Below are positions 1-9,702 of a stretch of DNA of 64,000 bases, in pieces; the stretch's first letter is position 1; each line of letters starts with the position of its first letter. Origin of the DNA: SIG437 sp045648985 (lineage in GTDB: Bacteria > Bacillota > Clostridia > UBA1381 > UBA9506); the NCBI GenBank assembly GCA_045648985.1, contig JAZROZ010000015.1, positions 37,862 through 101,861 on the forward strand, read 5' to 3'. A program made the position numbers and the translations under genes. The notes under the pieces are model-generated. The model did no database searches, had not been told where the DNA came from, and saw only the letters and a list, made by a program, of their open reading frames with translations.

Positions 1-12
1 TCTAATCTATGG

Positions 13-240
13 ATGTGTGAATATGAAAACTACCATCAAGTTACTGCGTCAAAGAAATGTGGTTGTTTCAGTTGCGGTTCAGTGATTGAATCTAAAGATG
101 CAATTCTGGTGGGGCAGGATAGTAGTATGATGTGTCCAATTTGTCGTAAAACAACACTGATTTCAGATTTTCAAGGTTTTAAAATTACTCCTGAATTAAT
201 GACAATTATAAAGGAAAAATATAAAGAACCTGAAGATTAA
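13..240 (+). CDS. Small zinc-ribbon-like protein, possibly cut by the window edge
   Basis: A 75-residue protein with two cysteine pairs, CGCFSCG near residues 17-23 and CPIC near 41-44, spaced like a small zinc ribbon. It resembles short bacterial cytoplasmic proteins that carry a CxxC pair and a CPYC-type pair and end in a helix starting ITPEL. The reading frame is open to the window edge (four more codons upstream), so the true start may lie outside and the coordinates are a minimum. No ribosome binding site can be judged. Function is unknown; zinc binding is inferred from the cysteines only. Confidence 0.55.
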   Translation: MCEYENYHQVTASKKCGCFSCGSVIESKDAILVGQDSSMMCPICRKTTLISDFQGFKITPELMTIIKEKYKEPED

Positions 241-257
241 AATTTAAAACAATAGTT

Positions 258-307
258 TGCCGATAATAAATATTTACATATCGGGCAGGAAAATCTAATA
301 TTCCTGC
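258..307 (+). promoter_or_regulatory. Two overlapping hairpins in the leader before the MATE gene
   Basis: TGCCGATA at 258-265 can pair with TATCGGGCA at 279-287 (one bulged G). GCAGGAA at 285-291 pairs perfectly with TTCCTGC at 301-307. The two stems share bases 285-287, so only one can form fully at a time. The 200-base gap before the MATE gene holds no ORF, and I could not place a convincing sigma-A promoter in it. A regulatory leader is possible, but I do not recognise a known riboswitch class. Confidence 0.25.
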
Positions 308-440
308 GGGTTCTAAGGAAAAGTGTTAAAGGAAAAACAGTTGAAATAATTATGAAAAAATAGTAGGTCCTATTATTCACTGTTCTCCGGACTTGACAAA
401 AGTCAGATTGTGTCGAAATTTACAGAAAGGTTGAAAATAA

Positions 441-1799
441 ATGAAAAGTTCAGTAAGTTCAAATATGACAGAAGGTTCGATTTTCAAAATCCTTTTTTTC
501 TATTCACTTCCTATAATTGTCACCAACCTGGTTCAGCTTCTATTTCATGTAGTTGATGTAACAATTCTTGCGATTATGGCAGATGACCTCGCGGTAGCCG
601 CGGTAGGGGCTTGCGGTTCTTTAATAACATTGCTTGTGGGTATTTTTACGGGATTTGCCACGGGTTCCAATGTTCTTATTGCAAGAAGAATAGGTGAGGG
701 AAATACAGCAGGGATAAAAAAAGCAACAGGGGTATCCATTGCAATAGGAATTATTTCGGGGTTTATTCTTATGGTAATAGGGATAGTGTTTGCGAGAAAA
801 TTTCTTATCATTACAAATTGTCAGCCGGATGTGCTTGATGATGCCGCAAGGTATCTTGTCACATATTTTTACGGTATGCCCATAATTATGCTTTATAATT
901 TTGTTGCAGCAGTTTTCAGAGCGGTTGGAGACAGCGTGCGTCCAATGAAATATATGATTGTTTCCGGAATTATTAAAATCATACTAAATATAGTTTTTAT
1001 AGGAGTTTTAAAAATCTCAGTAGCCGGAGTTGCTTTGGCGACTATAATATCAAATTTAATTTCTCTTTTGCTGGCCTTGCGGGTTGTTTTTAAATATGAT
1101 TTCAAGTTCAGAGTAGAAGTTAAGGATGTTTGCATAAAAAAAGAAGAGTTATTAGAAATTATTAAGGTTGGAATACCTACTTGCCTTTGCAGTATTTTCT
1201 TCTATATTGCCAATGTAATATTGTCCTCAAAAGTAAATTTAATCAGCACAAATGCGATGACTGCAAATGCGATTTCAAGTCAGTTTGACGGAATAATATA
1301 TAATGTAGGTTGTTCCATAGCGATTGCAACATCTGTAATTGTGGGACAGAATTTTGGTGCAAAAAACTTTGAACGGGTAAGGAAAACAATTGGACAAAGT
1401 ATTGGATATACAACGTGTGTCAGTTTGTTTTTAGGTGTTACTTTTGTTCTTTTGTCTGATGTGATGCTTGGTATGCTTTCGGAAAATCCTGACATAATAG
1501 CCATTGCCAAAGATAAAATGGTATTGCTTTGCCTTACATATTTTATTACCAGTATTATGGAAATACTGTCATTTTCTTTACGTGCTATGGAAATGTCAAA
1601 TGCAACTATGATAGTTGGCGGAATTTGCGGATTGGGAATAAGAGGGCTGTGGGCGTGGTTTATCTGGCCATTACATCCTACTCTTTCGATGTTGTTCCTA
1701 AGTTATCCAGTAAGCGCTTTTGTTGCTATAATAATCTACCTTTTGATATGTTTGAAAATAAATATTTTTAAGGAGAGAAAATATGGAAAAAGTAATTAG
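441..1799 (+). CDS. MATE family efflux transporter
   Basis: A 452-residue polytopic membrane protein of the multidrug and toxic compound extrusion family, expected to export cationic compounds using a sodium or proton gradient. The length, roughly twelve hydrophobic segments, the N-terminal pattern (IFKILFFYSLPIIVTNLVQ) and the internal duplication fit the family. The C-terminal half has the usual GQNFGA motif near residue 305. The ATG at 441 follows AGAAAGG at a normal distance. It overlaps the next gene by 17 bases, so the two are probably translationally coupled. The substrate cannot be told from the sequence. Confidence 0.9.
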   Translation: MKSSVSSNMTEGSIFKILFFYSLPIIVTNLVQLLFHVVDVTILAIMADDLAVAAVGACGSLITLLVGIFTGFATGSNVLIARRIGEGNTAGIKKATGVSIAIGIISGFILMVIGIVFARKFLIITNCQPDVLDDAARYLVTYFYGMPIIMLYNFVAAVFRAVGDSVRPMKYMIVSGIIKIILNIVFIGVLKISVAGVALATIISNLISLLLALRVVFKYDFKFRVEVKDVCIKKEELLEIIKVGIPTCLCSIFFYIANVILSSKVNLISTNAMTANAISSQFDGIIYNVGCSIAIATSVIVGQNFGAKNFERVRKTIGQSIGYTTCVSLFLGVTFVLLSDVMLGMLSENPDIIAIAKDKMVLLCLTYFITSIMEILSFSLRAMEMSNATMIVGGICGLGIRGLWAWFIWPLHPTLSMLFLSYPVSAFVAIIIYLLICLKINIFKERKYGKSN

Positions 1800-2763
1800 A
1801 TGGGGAATCGTAGGCCCCGGAAATATTGCAAATAAATTTGCTAATGCTATTAAAAATGTTAAAGGAGCAGAGCTTTTTGCAGTTGCCGCACGTTCAAAAG
1901 AAAAAGGTGAAGAATTTGCAAAAAAATATGATATTTTAAATGTGTTCCACGGATATGAAAAAATGGCAGAGTCTGATGCTGTTGATGCTGTATATATTGC
2001 AACACCACATCCATTTCACAAATCTTGTGCAGAGCTTTTTCTTAATGCAAAAAAACACGTATTATGCGAAAAACCTGTTTGTGTTAATGCTAAACAGGCT
2101 ACAGAGCTTTTTGAATATGCCAAAAATAACGGAGTCTTTTTAATGGAGGCACTATGGACGAGATTTTTGCCTGCGATTAATGAAGCTTTGAAAATAGTCA
2201 GAAGTGGTGAAATTGGCGAGATAAGGGGAGTTAGTGCGGATTTTTGCGGTTTTGTTCCGCCAAGTGAAGATGCAAAGCTCTATTCAAACGATTTAGCAGG
2301 TGGCTCACTTTTAGATGTTGGCATTTATGCACTTAACTTTGCTGCGATTTTTCTTGGAAATAATCCACAAACAATCAAGGCAGTTTCTGATATTGACTAT
2401 GGTGTTGACTGTCATACGAGTATTATAATGAAGTATGAAAACGGTGGTATTGCCTCACTTTCATCTGCTGTAAATGTAATAAAACCATATACAGGATATA
2501 TTTACGGAACAAAGGGTTATATTGCTGTGCCAAACTTTTACGGTGCTCAGGAAATCGTTGTTTGTGTCAATGATGAAGAAAGACACATCAAAAAGCCAAG
2601 TATCGGTGCAGGTTTTGAAGAAGAAATCTATGAGGCGTGTAGCTGTATACGTGCAGGTAAAACGCAGAGCGATATTATGCCGATGAAAGAAAGTATAAAA
2701 ATATTAGAACAGATGGACTGTATAAGAAAACAAATCGACTTAGAATATCCATTTGACGTTTAA
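1783..2763 (+). CDS. Gfo/Idh/MocA family NAD(P)-dependent oxidoreductase
   Basis: A 326-residue oxidoreductase. The N-terminal Rossmann domain has GPGNIANKFA at residues 10-19 for dinucleotide binding, and the family signature CEKP sits near residue 96. The C-terminal alpha/beta domain contains GGSLLDVGIYAL, typical of the family. The ATG lies inside the end of the MATE gene after AAGGAGAG. Members oxidise or reduce hydroxyls of sugars, inositols or biliverdin-like compounds; the substrate here is unknown. A clear terminator follows, closing a two-gene unit with the transporter, perhaps for making or modifying an exported compound (inference). Confidence 0.88.
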   Translation: MEKVIRWGIVGPGNIANKFANAIKNVKGAELFAVAARSKEKGEEFAKKYDILNVFHGYEKMAESDAVDAVYIATPHPFHKSCAELFLNAKKHVLCEKPVCVNAKQATELFEYAKNNGVFLMEALWTRFLPAINEALKIVRSGEIGEIRGVSADFCGFVPPSEDAKLYSNDLAGGSLLDVGIYALNFAAIFLGNNPQTIKAVSDIDYGVDCHTSIIMKYENGGIASLSSAVNVIKPYTGYIYGTKGYIAVPNFYGAQEIVVCVNDEERHIKKPSIGAGFEEEIYEACSCIRAGKTQSDIMPMKESIKILEQMDCIRKQIDLEYPFDV

Positions 2764-2790
2764 AAGAATAAGTAAAAATAATTAATAAAA

Positions 2791-2832
2791 ATCGCTGATA
2801 TTTGACAGTAAATAAATCAGCGATTTTTTTAA
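2791..2832 (+). terminator. Rho-independent terminator after the oxidoreductase
   Basis: ATCGCTGAT (2791-2799) pairs with ATCAGCGAT (2816-2824), followed by a run of T. It ends the MATE/oxidoreductase unit. Confidence 0.85.
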
Positions 2833-2855
2833 TCTAAGAAAATATTGTAAAAACC

Positions 2856-2884
2856 TTGCATTAATTTATCTTTTATGTTAAAAT
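2856..2884 (+). promoter_or_regulatory. Sigma-A promoter for the yybS-gdpP-rplI-dnaB operon
   Basis: TTGCAT at 2856-2861 and TAAAAT at 2879-2884 are separated by exactly 17 bases. It lies just after the previous terminator and about 50 bases before the preferred yybS start. Confidence 0.7.
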
Positions 2885-2935
2885 TATAGGACGTATGAAA
2901 ATTTGTTAAGATTGATTTGTGTGAGGCGAAAAACT

Positions 2936-3913
2936 TTGAATAGATTTAACTTGAAGTCCTGCCTGATTAGCTTAATGTTTGTCTTAGCAGGGAGTTTTAT
3001 TTTCTGTATATCAAGCGGATTAATACAAATTCTTGCATTAATGGTAACAAGTGCGGCGATTGGTATAAGTATAACGAAAAATCATTATGTTTTCTTTGCT
3101 TTAGAGGCAGCTTTGGTTTTAGCCGTGCTAAGTGTTTTCTATGCTTTTTCACTTGGAATAAATGGTTTTATATCAGGTGTAACACAGGCAGCAATAATAG
3201 TAATGCTCGGCTCAGCGCTTGGTATTTCAACTAATGTTAAAATGTCACTTAGCAGAACTATAATTATGTGCAGTATGATTTACCTTGCAGACTTTGTTTT
3301 GAGTCTGCGGATTGCCAGTGAGCAGATTTCATTCTCTGCACTTTTTAACCAGATGCGCCAGATGCTTTTTGAGATATTTGAAACACAATACGGCACATCT
3401 GAAGAAATGCTTGCCATAGCAAAGCAGATGGCAGACGAAGTAATAACTTTTTTATATAAGCTGATGCCTGCATACTTCGTTATTGGAGCAGGTATATTCG
3501 GTATAATAATCACATTCGTATTTAAAAAGCTCTTGCCGATATTCAATAAAAATATAAAAGATATTATGCCAATGTCTTCTTTGCGTGGAGATAAGATGAC
3601 GGGAATTGCATTCGTTGTTATATGCATTTTAGGCTTTTCCATGCAGAGCGCTTTGATGGCAGATGCTTTTTTAAACATAATTTTTATTTTATGCTTTATG
3701 TTATATCTGTATGGTATGAGCTATATTGACCATTATATGAAACTTAAAGGGAAAAAGGCAGCCATACGCAGTATTGTTATCGTGCTCGTTATTCCGCTTG
3801 CCACATTGCTTTTTGCATTTCCGCTATTTCCGATTATGCTACTTGGATTTATAGATTGTTTTGCTGATTTCAGAAAGAAACAAAAAAAGGAGGGTGAAGA
3901 TGGACCTCAATAA
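2936..3913 (+). CDS. yybS: YybS-like DUF2232 membrane protein
   Basis: An integral membrane protein of about 325 residues with around eight hydrophobic segments. It belongs by position and character to the YybS/DUF2232 family that precedes gdpP and rplI in Firmicutes. I chose the TTG at 2936 because GTGAGG lies 8-10 bases upstream; an in-frame TTG at 2903 would give 11 more residues but has a poorer site and almost no leader after the promoter. The C-terminus ends in a charged lysine-rich tail (KKQKKEG). It overlaps gdpP by 14 bases. Biochemical function is unknown, though the family is often described as related to small transport components. Confidence 0.8.
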   Translation: MNRFNLKSCLISLMFVLAGSFIFCISSGLIQILALMVTSAAIGISITKNHYVFFALEAALVLAVLSVFYAFSLGINGFISGVTQAAIIVMLGSALGISTNVKMSLSRTIIMCSMIYLADFVLSLRIASEQISFSALFNQMRQMLFEIFETQYGTSEEMLAIAKQMADEVITFLYKLMPAYFVIGAGIFGIIITFVFKKLLPIFNKNIKDIMPMSSLRGDKMTGIAFVVICILGFSMQSALMADAFLNIIFILCFMLYLYGMSYIDHYMKLKGKKAAIRSIVIVLVIPLATLLFAFPLFPIMLLGFIDCFADFRKKQKKEGEDGPQ

Positions 3914-5903
3914 AAAAATGCCGAAAAATTATTATAATGGTGGCTATTTTATAATCGTAATGTTTATATTAGGTTTAGCTGCACTTCTTTGTAAGTACTA
4001 CATTTTTGGTGCTATAGAGCTTGGCCTTGCGGCGCTTTTGTTTATTTTAAATCTTATTTATAAAAAACGTACAGAAAAAAACATATATGATATGTTTGAA
4101 CAGATGACGTTAAATGCGGGTGAAGCTACAAGAAGCTCACTTATTAACTTCCCGCTCCCTACTATTGTAGTCGGTACAGAGGGAGACATTAAGTGGTATA
4201 ATAACGAATTTAAAAGTATTTTTAAAGACAACAACCTTTTTAATTTAAATATAGGTGAATTAATCCCTGATTTAAAAGACACAACATTTTTCAGTGACTC
4301 AGAAAAAAGCATTTTAGCTGATTTGTCTATTGAATCAAGACATTTTAAGGTTGCAGGAAGCAAAACAGTAGAAAACAGTAATTCTGGTAAGAATTCCATC
4401 ATTGTTCTTTACTTCTATGAAATTACTGAATTTTTAGATATAAAAAAGAAATATACTGACGAAAAGACATTTGAATGTCTACTGTTTGTTGATAACTACG
4501 ATGAAGTTATGGAAACAACTAAAAATGCAAATATTCCGCTACTTCAGGCACAGATTTATAAAGTTATCAACGACTGGGCAAATGAAAATGGCGGTGTTTT
4601 GATAAAGTACGAAAGGGATAAATACTGTATTTTATTTGAACATAAAAAGTTTGAAGACTTCATAAAAGGTAAGTTTGATATTTTAAACAGAGTTCGTTCA
4701 ATCGAAGAGGGAAACACTCTTCCTGCTACAATCAGTATCGGTATTGGTATTAACGGAACGGATATATTTGAAAATGACGAATTTGCAAAAAATGCTATTA
4801 ATATGGCATTAGGACGTGGTGGAGACCAGGTCGTTATAAAGGATAAAGAGCAGTTTAGCTATTACGGCGGTGCTGCAAAGGAATATGAAAGAAGCACGAA
4901 AGTAAAGGCAAGGGTTGTGAGCTTTGCCTTGGCAGGCTTAATCGAACATAGCTCAAATATTATTGTTATGGGACATAAAAATGCCGATGTTGATTCTTTG
5001 GGCGCAGCTTTCGGTGTTTACAGAATGGGAAAAATGTATGATAAGCCTGTGAACATCCTTTTAGAAACATATAACCAGACAGTAAATACAATGCTTTCAC
5101 GCCTTGAAAATGTTGATGAATATTCAGGAGTATTTATAAATTCTGGGCAGGCACTGGCTAAAGCTGACGAAAATACGTTGCTCGTAGTTGTTGATACTCA
5201 CAGGGAGTCAATGGTTGAAAGCCCGCAGCTCCTTTCAAAAACACGTCAGATTGTTGTAATTGACCATCACAGACGAGGAGCAGATTTTATTTCCAATACA
5301 GTTTTAGTGTATCATGAGCCATATTCTTCATCAGCTTGTGAGATGATGACAGAAATTCTGCAATATTCTAAGGATAAAAGCTCACTTACAAAGCTTGAGG
5401 CAGAATGTTTGTATTCAGGTATGGTTTTAGATACGAAAAACTTTACATTCAAAACAGGAGTAAGAACATTTGAAGCAGCATCATTTTTGCGTAAGCAAGG
5501 TGTTGATACGATATCAATAAAAACAATGTTCCAGCTTGATTTTGGTGCATATGTAAAGAAAGCATCAATCATAAGAGATGCTGAGATATATAAAGAAAAT
5601 ATTGCGATAGGCACATATTGTGAAATTGAGGGAGATATAACAACACTTGCAGCTACGGCGGCAGACGAAATGCTCAATATCAAAGGTATAACGGCATCGT
5701 TTGTTCTTTGCAGAACGGAAAATGGAGTCATTATAAGCGGCAGGTCGCTTGGTGGAATTAATGTTCAGGTGATACTTGAAAAACTCGGCGGCGGCGGACA
5801 TTTAACAATCGCAGGCGCACAGATTGAAGATATCACATTAGACCAGGCGATACTTATGCTCAAAGAAGCGGTAGAGGAGTATTATAACGAAACGTCAAAC
5901 TAG
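3900..5903 (+). CDS. gdpP: Cyclic-di-AMP phosphodiesterase GdpP (DHH family)
   Basis: A 667-residue membrane protein that hydrolyses cyclic di-AMP, controlling a second messenger of cell-wall and potassium homeostasis. Two N-terminal membrane helices are followed by a PAS-like region, a degenerate GGDEF domain (the canonical motif is not intact) and a C-terminal DHH/DHHA1 phosphoesterase. Visible catalytic motifs are GHKNADVDSLG near residue 358, VIDHHRRG near residue 454 and the terminal GGGGH. The ATG at 3900 follows AAGGAGG and is preferred over an in-frame upstream start at 3861 inside yybS. Gene order yybS-gdpP-rplI-dnaB is standard for Firmicutes. Confidence 0.95.
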   Translation: MDLNKKMPKNYYNGGYFIIVMFILGLAALLCKYYIFGAIELGLAALLFILNLIYKKRTEKNIYDMFEQMTLNAGEATRSSLINFPLPTIVVGTEGDIKWYNNEFKSIFKDNNLFNLNIGELIPDLKDTTFFSDSEKSILADLSIESRHFKVAGSKTVENSNSGKNSIIVLYFYEITEFLDIKKKYTDEKTFECLLFVDNYDEVMETTKNANIPLLQAQIYKVINDWANENGGVLIKYERDKYCILFEHKKFEDFIKGKFDILNRVRSIEEGNTLPATISIGIGINGTDIFENDEFAKNAINMALGRGGDQVVIKDKEQFSYYGGAAKEYERSTKVKARVVSFALAGLIEHSSNIIVMGHKNADVDSLGAAFGVYRMGKMYDKPVNILLETYNQTVNTMLSRLENVDEYSGVFINSGQALAKADENTLLVVVDTHRESMVESPQLLSKTRQIVVIDHHRRGADFISNTVLVYHEPYSSSACEMMTEILQYSKDKSSLTKLEAECLYSGMVLDTKNFTFKTGVRTFEAASFLRKQGVDTISIKTMFQLDFGAYVKKASIIRDAEIYKENIAIGTYCEIEGDITTLAATAADEMLNIKGITASFVLCRTENGVIISGRSLGGINVQVILEKLGGGGHLTIAGAQIEDITLDQAILMLKEAVEEYYNETSN

Positions 5904-5915
5904 GAGGAACTATAT

Positions 5916-6365
5916 ATGAAAGTAATTTTAAAAGCAGATGTAAAAGGGCAGGGTAAAAAAGGTGACCTTATAAACGCATCTGATGGATATGCTAAGAATT
6001 ATTTAATACCAAAAGGACTTGCGGTTTTAGCTGATAAAACTGCTATAAACGATATGGAGGGCCAGAAAAGTGCGGCTGAGTTCCACAAAAATCAGGACCT
6101 TAAAAACGCAAAAGAGCTTGCAGCTAAAATTGATGCAGTTTCTGTTACATTTGAAACAAAAGCAGGCTCGGGCGGAAAGCTTTTCGGCTCAATCACAGCT
6201 AAAGATGTTGCAGAACAACTAAAAATGCAGCAGCATATTGTTGTTGACAAAAAGAAAATTCAGCTTCCCGACGGCATAAAAGTATTAGGAACAACAGATG
6301 TAAAAATTAAGGTATATCCTGAAGTTACAGCAACTTTAAAGGTTATAGTTAACGAAAGCAAGTAA
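5916..6365 (+). CDS. rplI: 50S ribosomal protein L9
   Basis: 149 residues, the usual length. The N-terminal RNA-binding motif GKKGDLINASDGYAKNYLIP (residues 14-33) is diagnostic; it is followed by the long connecting helix and the C-terminal domain containing KLFGSIT. The start follows TAGGAGG. It lies between gdpP and dnaB, as in most Firmicutes. L9 binds 23S rRNA near the L1 stalk and helps keep the reading frame. Confidence 0.97.
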   Translation: MKVILKADVKGQGKKGDLINASDGYAKNYLIPKGLAVLADKTAINDMEGQKSAAEFHKNQDLKNAKELAAKIDAVSVTFETKAGSGGKLFGSITAKDVAEQLKMQQHIVVDKKKIQLPDGIKVLGTTDVKIKVYPEVTATLKVIVNESK

Positions 6366-6398
6366 TAAAAAATCATTTTTGTAAAGGGGAGGCCTGGT

Positions 6399-7733
6399 AT
6401 GGAAGATGCTATTGTTCGCGTTATGCCCCATAATAAAGAAGCAGAGCAGTCGATTATCGGAGCAATGCTCGTAGATAAAGATAGCACAATCCTTATTTTT
6501 GAGTCAGTTACTGCAGAGGATTTTTATATAGAGGCTAACAAAAATATATTTGAAGCACAACAAAAACTGTTTGACAGTGATGAGCCTATTGATATCATCA
6601 CAGTTTCAGAAGCTCTAAAGGCAGAAGATAAATTAGAAGCCGTAGGCGGAGTTGAGTATTTAGCATACTTAGCAACAACACTTCCTACAACGGCTAATTT
6701 GAGACAGTATATTGATATTGTAAAGGATAAAACAGTTTTAAGAAGACTTATAAAATCATCTGCCGAGATTTTAGATATCAGTTATGCTCCAGGTGCAGAA
6801 GCAGAAAGTGCTCAGGAAGAAGCAAGCAGAAGAATCTTTGATTTGCTTGACGATCAGGGACATAAAGGTGTAGTACATATTAAAGATGTTCTCCTAAGAG
6901 CACACGACGATTTGGTTAACCTCTATGAAAATAAGGGAGCAATAACAGGAGTGCCCACAGGTATTGATGAGCTTGATAAAAAGCTTTTTGGTTTGCAGAA
7001 GTCAGCACTTGTGTTAATTGCAGCAAGACCGTCTGTCGGTAAGACAAGCTTTGCTTTAAACATCGCAGCTCATGCGGCAATAAAGGCAAATGTTACAACG
7101 GCTATTTTCAGCTTGGAAATGTCATCATCACAGCTTGTTTCAAGAATTATGAGCTCTCATATGCTAATTGACAGTTCACATCTTCGTTCAGGTGAGCTTA
7201 CAGACAGTGATTGGGACAAAATTGCTGTGTCATTAAATGATTTAGGCAATGCACCGATTTATATAAATGATTCAACGGACGTGGGCTTAAGTGACATACG
7301 TGCTAAGTGCAGACGTCTTAAGGTAGAGAAAAACTTAGGTCTAATCGTGATTGACTATCTGCAGCTTATGCAGGGACCTAAGTCGGAAAGTCGTGAAAAG
7401 GAAATAGGTGCAATATCGCGTTCACTTAAAAAGCTTGCAATAGAGCTTGATATTCCCATCATCGCCCTTTCGCAGCTTTCTCGTGCTCCTGACCAGAGGG
7501 CAGACCACAGGCCAATGCTTTCTGACCTTCGTGAATCAGGTTCAATAGAGCAGGATGCCGATATTGTTATGTTTTTATATCGTGATGATATTTATAATCC
7601 CGATAGTGACCAGAAAAACATCACAGAGTGTATCATTGCAAAGCACAGAATGGGCGAAACAGGTACAGTAAAAATGGGTTGGAACGGTCAGTTTACAAAG
7701 TTTATGAATATTGACACAGTTCATAACGGATAG
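6399..7733 (+). CDS. dnaB: Replicative DNA helicase DnaB
   Basis: 444 residues, normal for the family (called DnaC in Bacillus). It is the hexameric 5'-3' helicase of the replication fork. The N-terminal domain starts MPHNKEAEQSIIGAMLVD. The RecA-like C-terminal domain carries Walker A ARPSVGKTSFALN near residue 209 and the Walker B stretch GLIVIDYLQLM. ALSQLSR and the GSIEQDAD motif are also present. The start at 6399 follows AAAGGGGAGG. No intein insertion is visible. Confidence 0.97.
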   Translation: MEDAIVRVMPHNKEAEQSIIGAMLVDKDSTILIFESVTAEDFYIEANKNIFEAQQKLFDSDEPIDIITVSEALKAEDKLEAVGGVEYLAYLATTLPTTANLRQYIDIVKDKTVLRRLIKSSAEILDISYAPGAEAESAQEEASRRIFDLLDDQGHKGVVHIKDVLLRAHDDLVNLYENKGAITGVPTGIDELDKKLFGLQKSALVLIAARPSVGKTSFALNIAAHAAIKANVTTAIFSLEMSSSQLVSRIMSSHMLIDSSHLRSGELTDSDWDKIAVSLNDLGNAPIYINDSTDVGLSDIRAKCRRLKVEKNLGLIVIDYLQLMQGPKSESREKEIGAISRSLKKLAIELDIPIIALSQLSRAPDQRADHRPMLSDLRESGSIEQDADIVMFLYRDDIYNPDSDQKNITECIIAKHRMGETGTVKMGWNGQFTKFMNIDTVHNG

Positions 7734-7748
7734 AATAGGCGGTTTTAA

Positions 7749-9140
7749 ATGTCTTTGATTCTTGATAAAGTATGCAAAACAATTAAGAAGCATCATCTTT
7801 TAAAGCACGGTGACAGTGTGCTTTGCGCGTTATCGGGTGGAGCAGACTCAGTGTGTCTTTTAATAATGCTCTGTTCTTTAAAAGAAAAGTATGATTTAAA
7901 AATCTATGCAGCACATCTTAACCATATGTTAAGAGGAGAAAGTGCTGATAATGATGAAAAATTTGCAAAAGACTTGTGCAGTAAGCTCTGTGTTCCTTTT
8001 TTCTCGAAAAAAACTGATGTTTTAAAATATGCCAAAGAACATAACCAAACATCAGAAGAAGCGGGAAGAGAACTTCGTTATAAATTTTTTGTAGAGCTTT
8101 GCAGTACATATAATATTGAAAAAATCGCAACTGCTCATAATTTAAACGATAATACAGAAACGGTCATTATGCGTTTTATACGTGGGACAGGGGTTAGCGG
8201 TCTTTCCGGTATTCCGTATAAAAATAACAATATCATAAGACCAATTTTGGATTTGCAGAGAAAAGAAATCGAAAGCTTTTTAGAAGATGAAAAGATTGAT
8301 TTTGTGACTGATAAAACAAATTTTGAGCCTGTGTATTTCAGGAACAAAATAAGGCTTTCGCTTATTCCTGAAATTGAAGAAAAATATAATCAGAATTTTA
8401 CAGATAATCTCGCTTTAAATATATTAAGCTATAAAGAAGCCGCAGATTACTTGAAAATAGCAACAGAAGAAAAAACCAAATCTCTGGTAAGCTTTCATAA
8501 AGACTACGCATACGTTGATTTGTCTGATTTCTCAAAGGAGCATGACTATATAAAATCAAATGTAATTTGCACATTGCTTGACAGACTCGATGGGAAAAAG
8601 CAGGCCACATCGCAAAGTGTCAGGGATATTTTGGAGATGATAGAAAAAGGAAGCGGCAGGATTGATTTTTCGAAGAACCTTTTTGTGTCTTTGATTTATA
8701 ATAAACTGTTTTTTGTTACTAAAAACGAAGATAAGCCTTTTTCATATTGTGCAGATAATCTAACCGCAACATATTTAAAAGAATGTGACAAAACAGTTTC
8801 TTTTAAGATTACAGATAAAAAAATTAAGACAAAAAACTGTATTTTTCTTGACTTTGAAAAAACAGATGGCAGGAAAATCACCGTAAGAAGCAGAAATGAT
8901 GGTGATACCTTTTCGCCATCAGGATTAAATGGCAAGAAAAAACTTAAGGATTATTTTATTGATGAGAAAATTCCTGTTTTTTTAAGGAATTCTGTTCCGC
9001 TTATAGTTATAGACGATGAAATAGCTTGTGTTGGAACGACGCGTGTGTGCGAAAAATTTAAACCAAACAGTAATACAAATAAATTTTTGAGAATAGAAAT
9101 ATCTGACGGGGGGAACACAGATGACACTAAAGAATGCTGA
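7749..9140 (+). CDS. tilS: tRNA(Ile)-lysidine synthetase TilS
   Basis: A 463-residue ATP-dependent ligase that attaches lysine to C34 of the CAU-anticodon isoleucine tRNA so that it reads AUA. The PP-loop motif ALSGGADS sits near residues 28-35, and the typical AHLNHMLRG and TAHNLNDNTET segments follow. The C-terminal TilS domain runs through about residue 450. The gene overlaps hpt by 20 bases, and tilS-hpt-ftsH is the classic Firmicutes order. AUA codons are common in this AT-rich sequence, consistent with need for the enzyme. Confidence 0.96.
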   Translation: MSLILDKVCKTIKKHHLLKHGDSVLCALSGGADSVCLLIMLCSLKEKYDLKIYAAHLNHMLRGESADNDEKFAKDLCSKLCVPFFSKKTDVLKYAKEHNQTSEEAGRELRYKFFVELCSTYNIEKIATAHNLNDNTETVIMRFIRGTGVSGLSGIPYKNNNIIRPILDLQRKEIESFLEDEKIDFVTDKTNFEPVYFRNKIRLSLIPEIEEKYNQNFTDNLALNILSYKEAADYLKIATEEKTKSLVSFHKDYAYVDLSDFSKEHDYIKSNVICTLLDRLDGKKQATSQSVRDILEMIEKGSGRIDFSKNLFVSLIYNKLFFVTKNEDKPFSYCADNLTATYLKECDKTVSFKITDKKIKTKNCIFLDFEKTDGRKITVRSRNDGDTFSPSGLNGKKKLKDYFIDEKIPVFLRNSVPLIVIDDEIACVGTTRVCEKFKPNSNTNKFLRIEISDGGNTDDTKEC

Positions 9141-9672
9141 AAAGGATATGGAAACGATACTCTTTACGGGTGAGCAAATCGAAAAGAGAATATCAGAAAT
9201 TGCACAGGAACTAAATGAACACTATAAAGACGAAGAGGTTTTAGCCGTCGGAATCTTAAAAGGTTGCGTACCTTTTTATTGGGATTTGATAAAACAACTG
9301 ACATTTCCTGTATCATTTGATTTTATGGTCGTTTCAAGCTACGGCTCGGGTACTGTAAGCAGTGGTGTTAATATAAAAAAAGATTTAGCTTGTGATATTA
9401 AGGATAAAAACGTGTTAATAGTTGAAGATATTTTAGATTCAGGTCATACTCTATATACCCTAAGAAATATATTAGGAGAGAGAATGCCTAAAGATATAAA
9501 AATCTGCACGCTTTTAGAAAAGCCCGAAAGACGTGTCAAGGACATTAAAGCAGACTTCTTAGGCTTTGCGATAGAAGATAATTTTGTCGTAGGATATGGT
9601 CTTGATTATGACGAAAGATATCGTCAGCTTCCATTTATTGGCATTTTAAAACCGTCAGTTTACAGTAAATAA
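9121..9672 (+). CDS. hpt: Hypoxanthine phosphoribosyltransferase
   Basis: 183 residues. A purine salvage enzyme making IMP or GMP from hypoxanthine or guanine and PRPP. The PRPP-binding loop VLIVEDILDSGHT (from about residue 99) and the segment VGILKGCVPF are diagnostic. A GGGGGG run six bases before the ATG at 9121 supports this start inside the end of tilS; an ATG at 9148 would fit the usual family N-terminus (METILFT) but has a badly spaced site. It is translationally coupled to tilS. Confidence 0.95.
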   Translation: MTLKNAEKDMETILFTGEQIEKRISEIAQELNEHYKDEEVLAVGILKGCVPFYWDLIKQLTFPVSFDFMVVSSYGSGTVSSGVNIKKDLACDIKDKNVLIVEDILDSGHTLYTLRNILGERMPKDIKICTLLEKPERRVKDIKADFLGFAIEDNFVVGYGLDYDERYRQLPFIGILKPSVYSK

Positions 9673-9702
9673 TTAACATAAATTAAACTTTTTCAAATTA
9701 AG

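Noticed and set aside
393..421. Promoter for the MATE gene at TTGACA 393-398
   Set aside because: The -10 position reads GAAATT, far from consensus, and would leave a leader of only about a dozen bases before the ATG.
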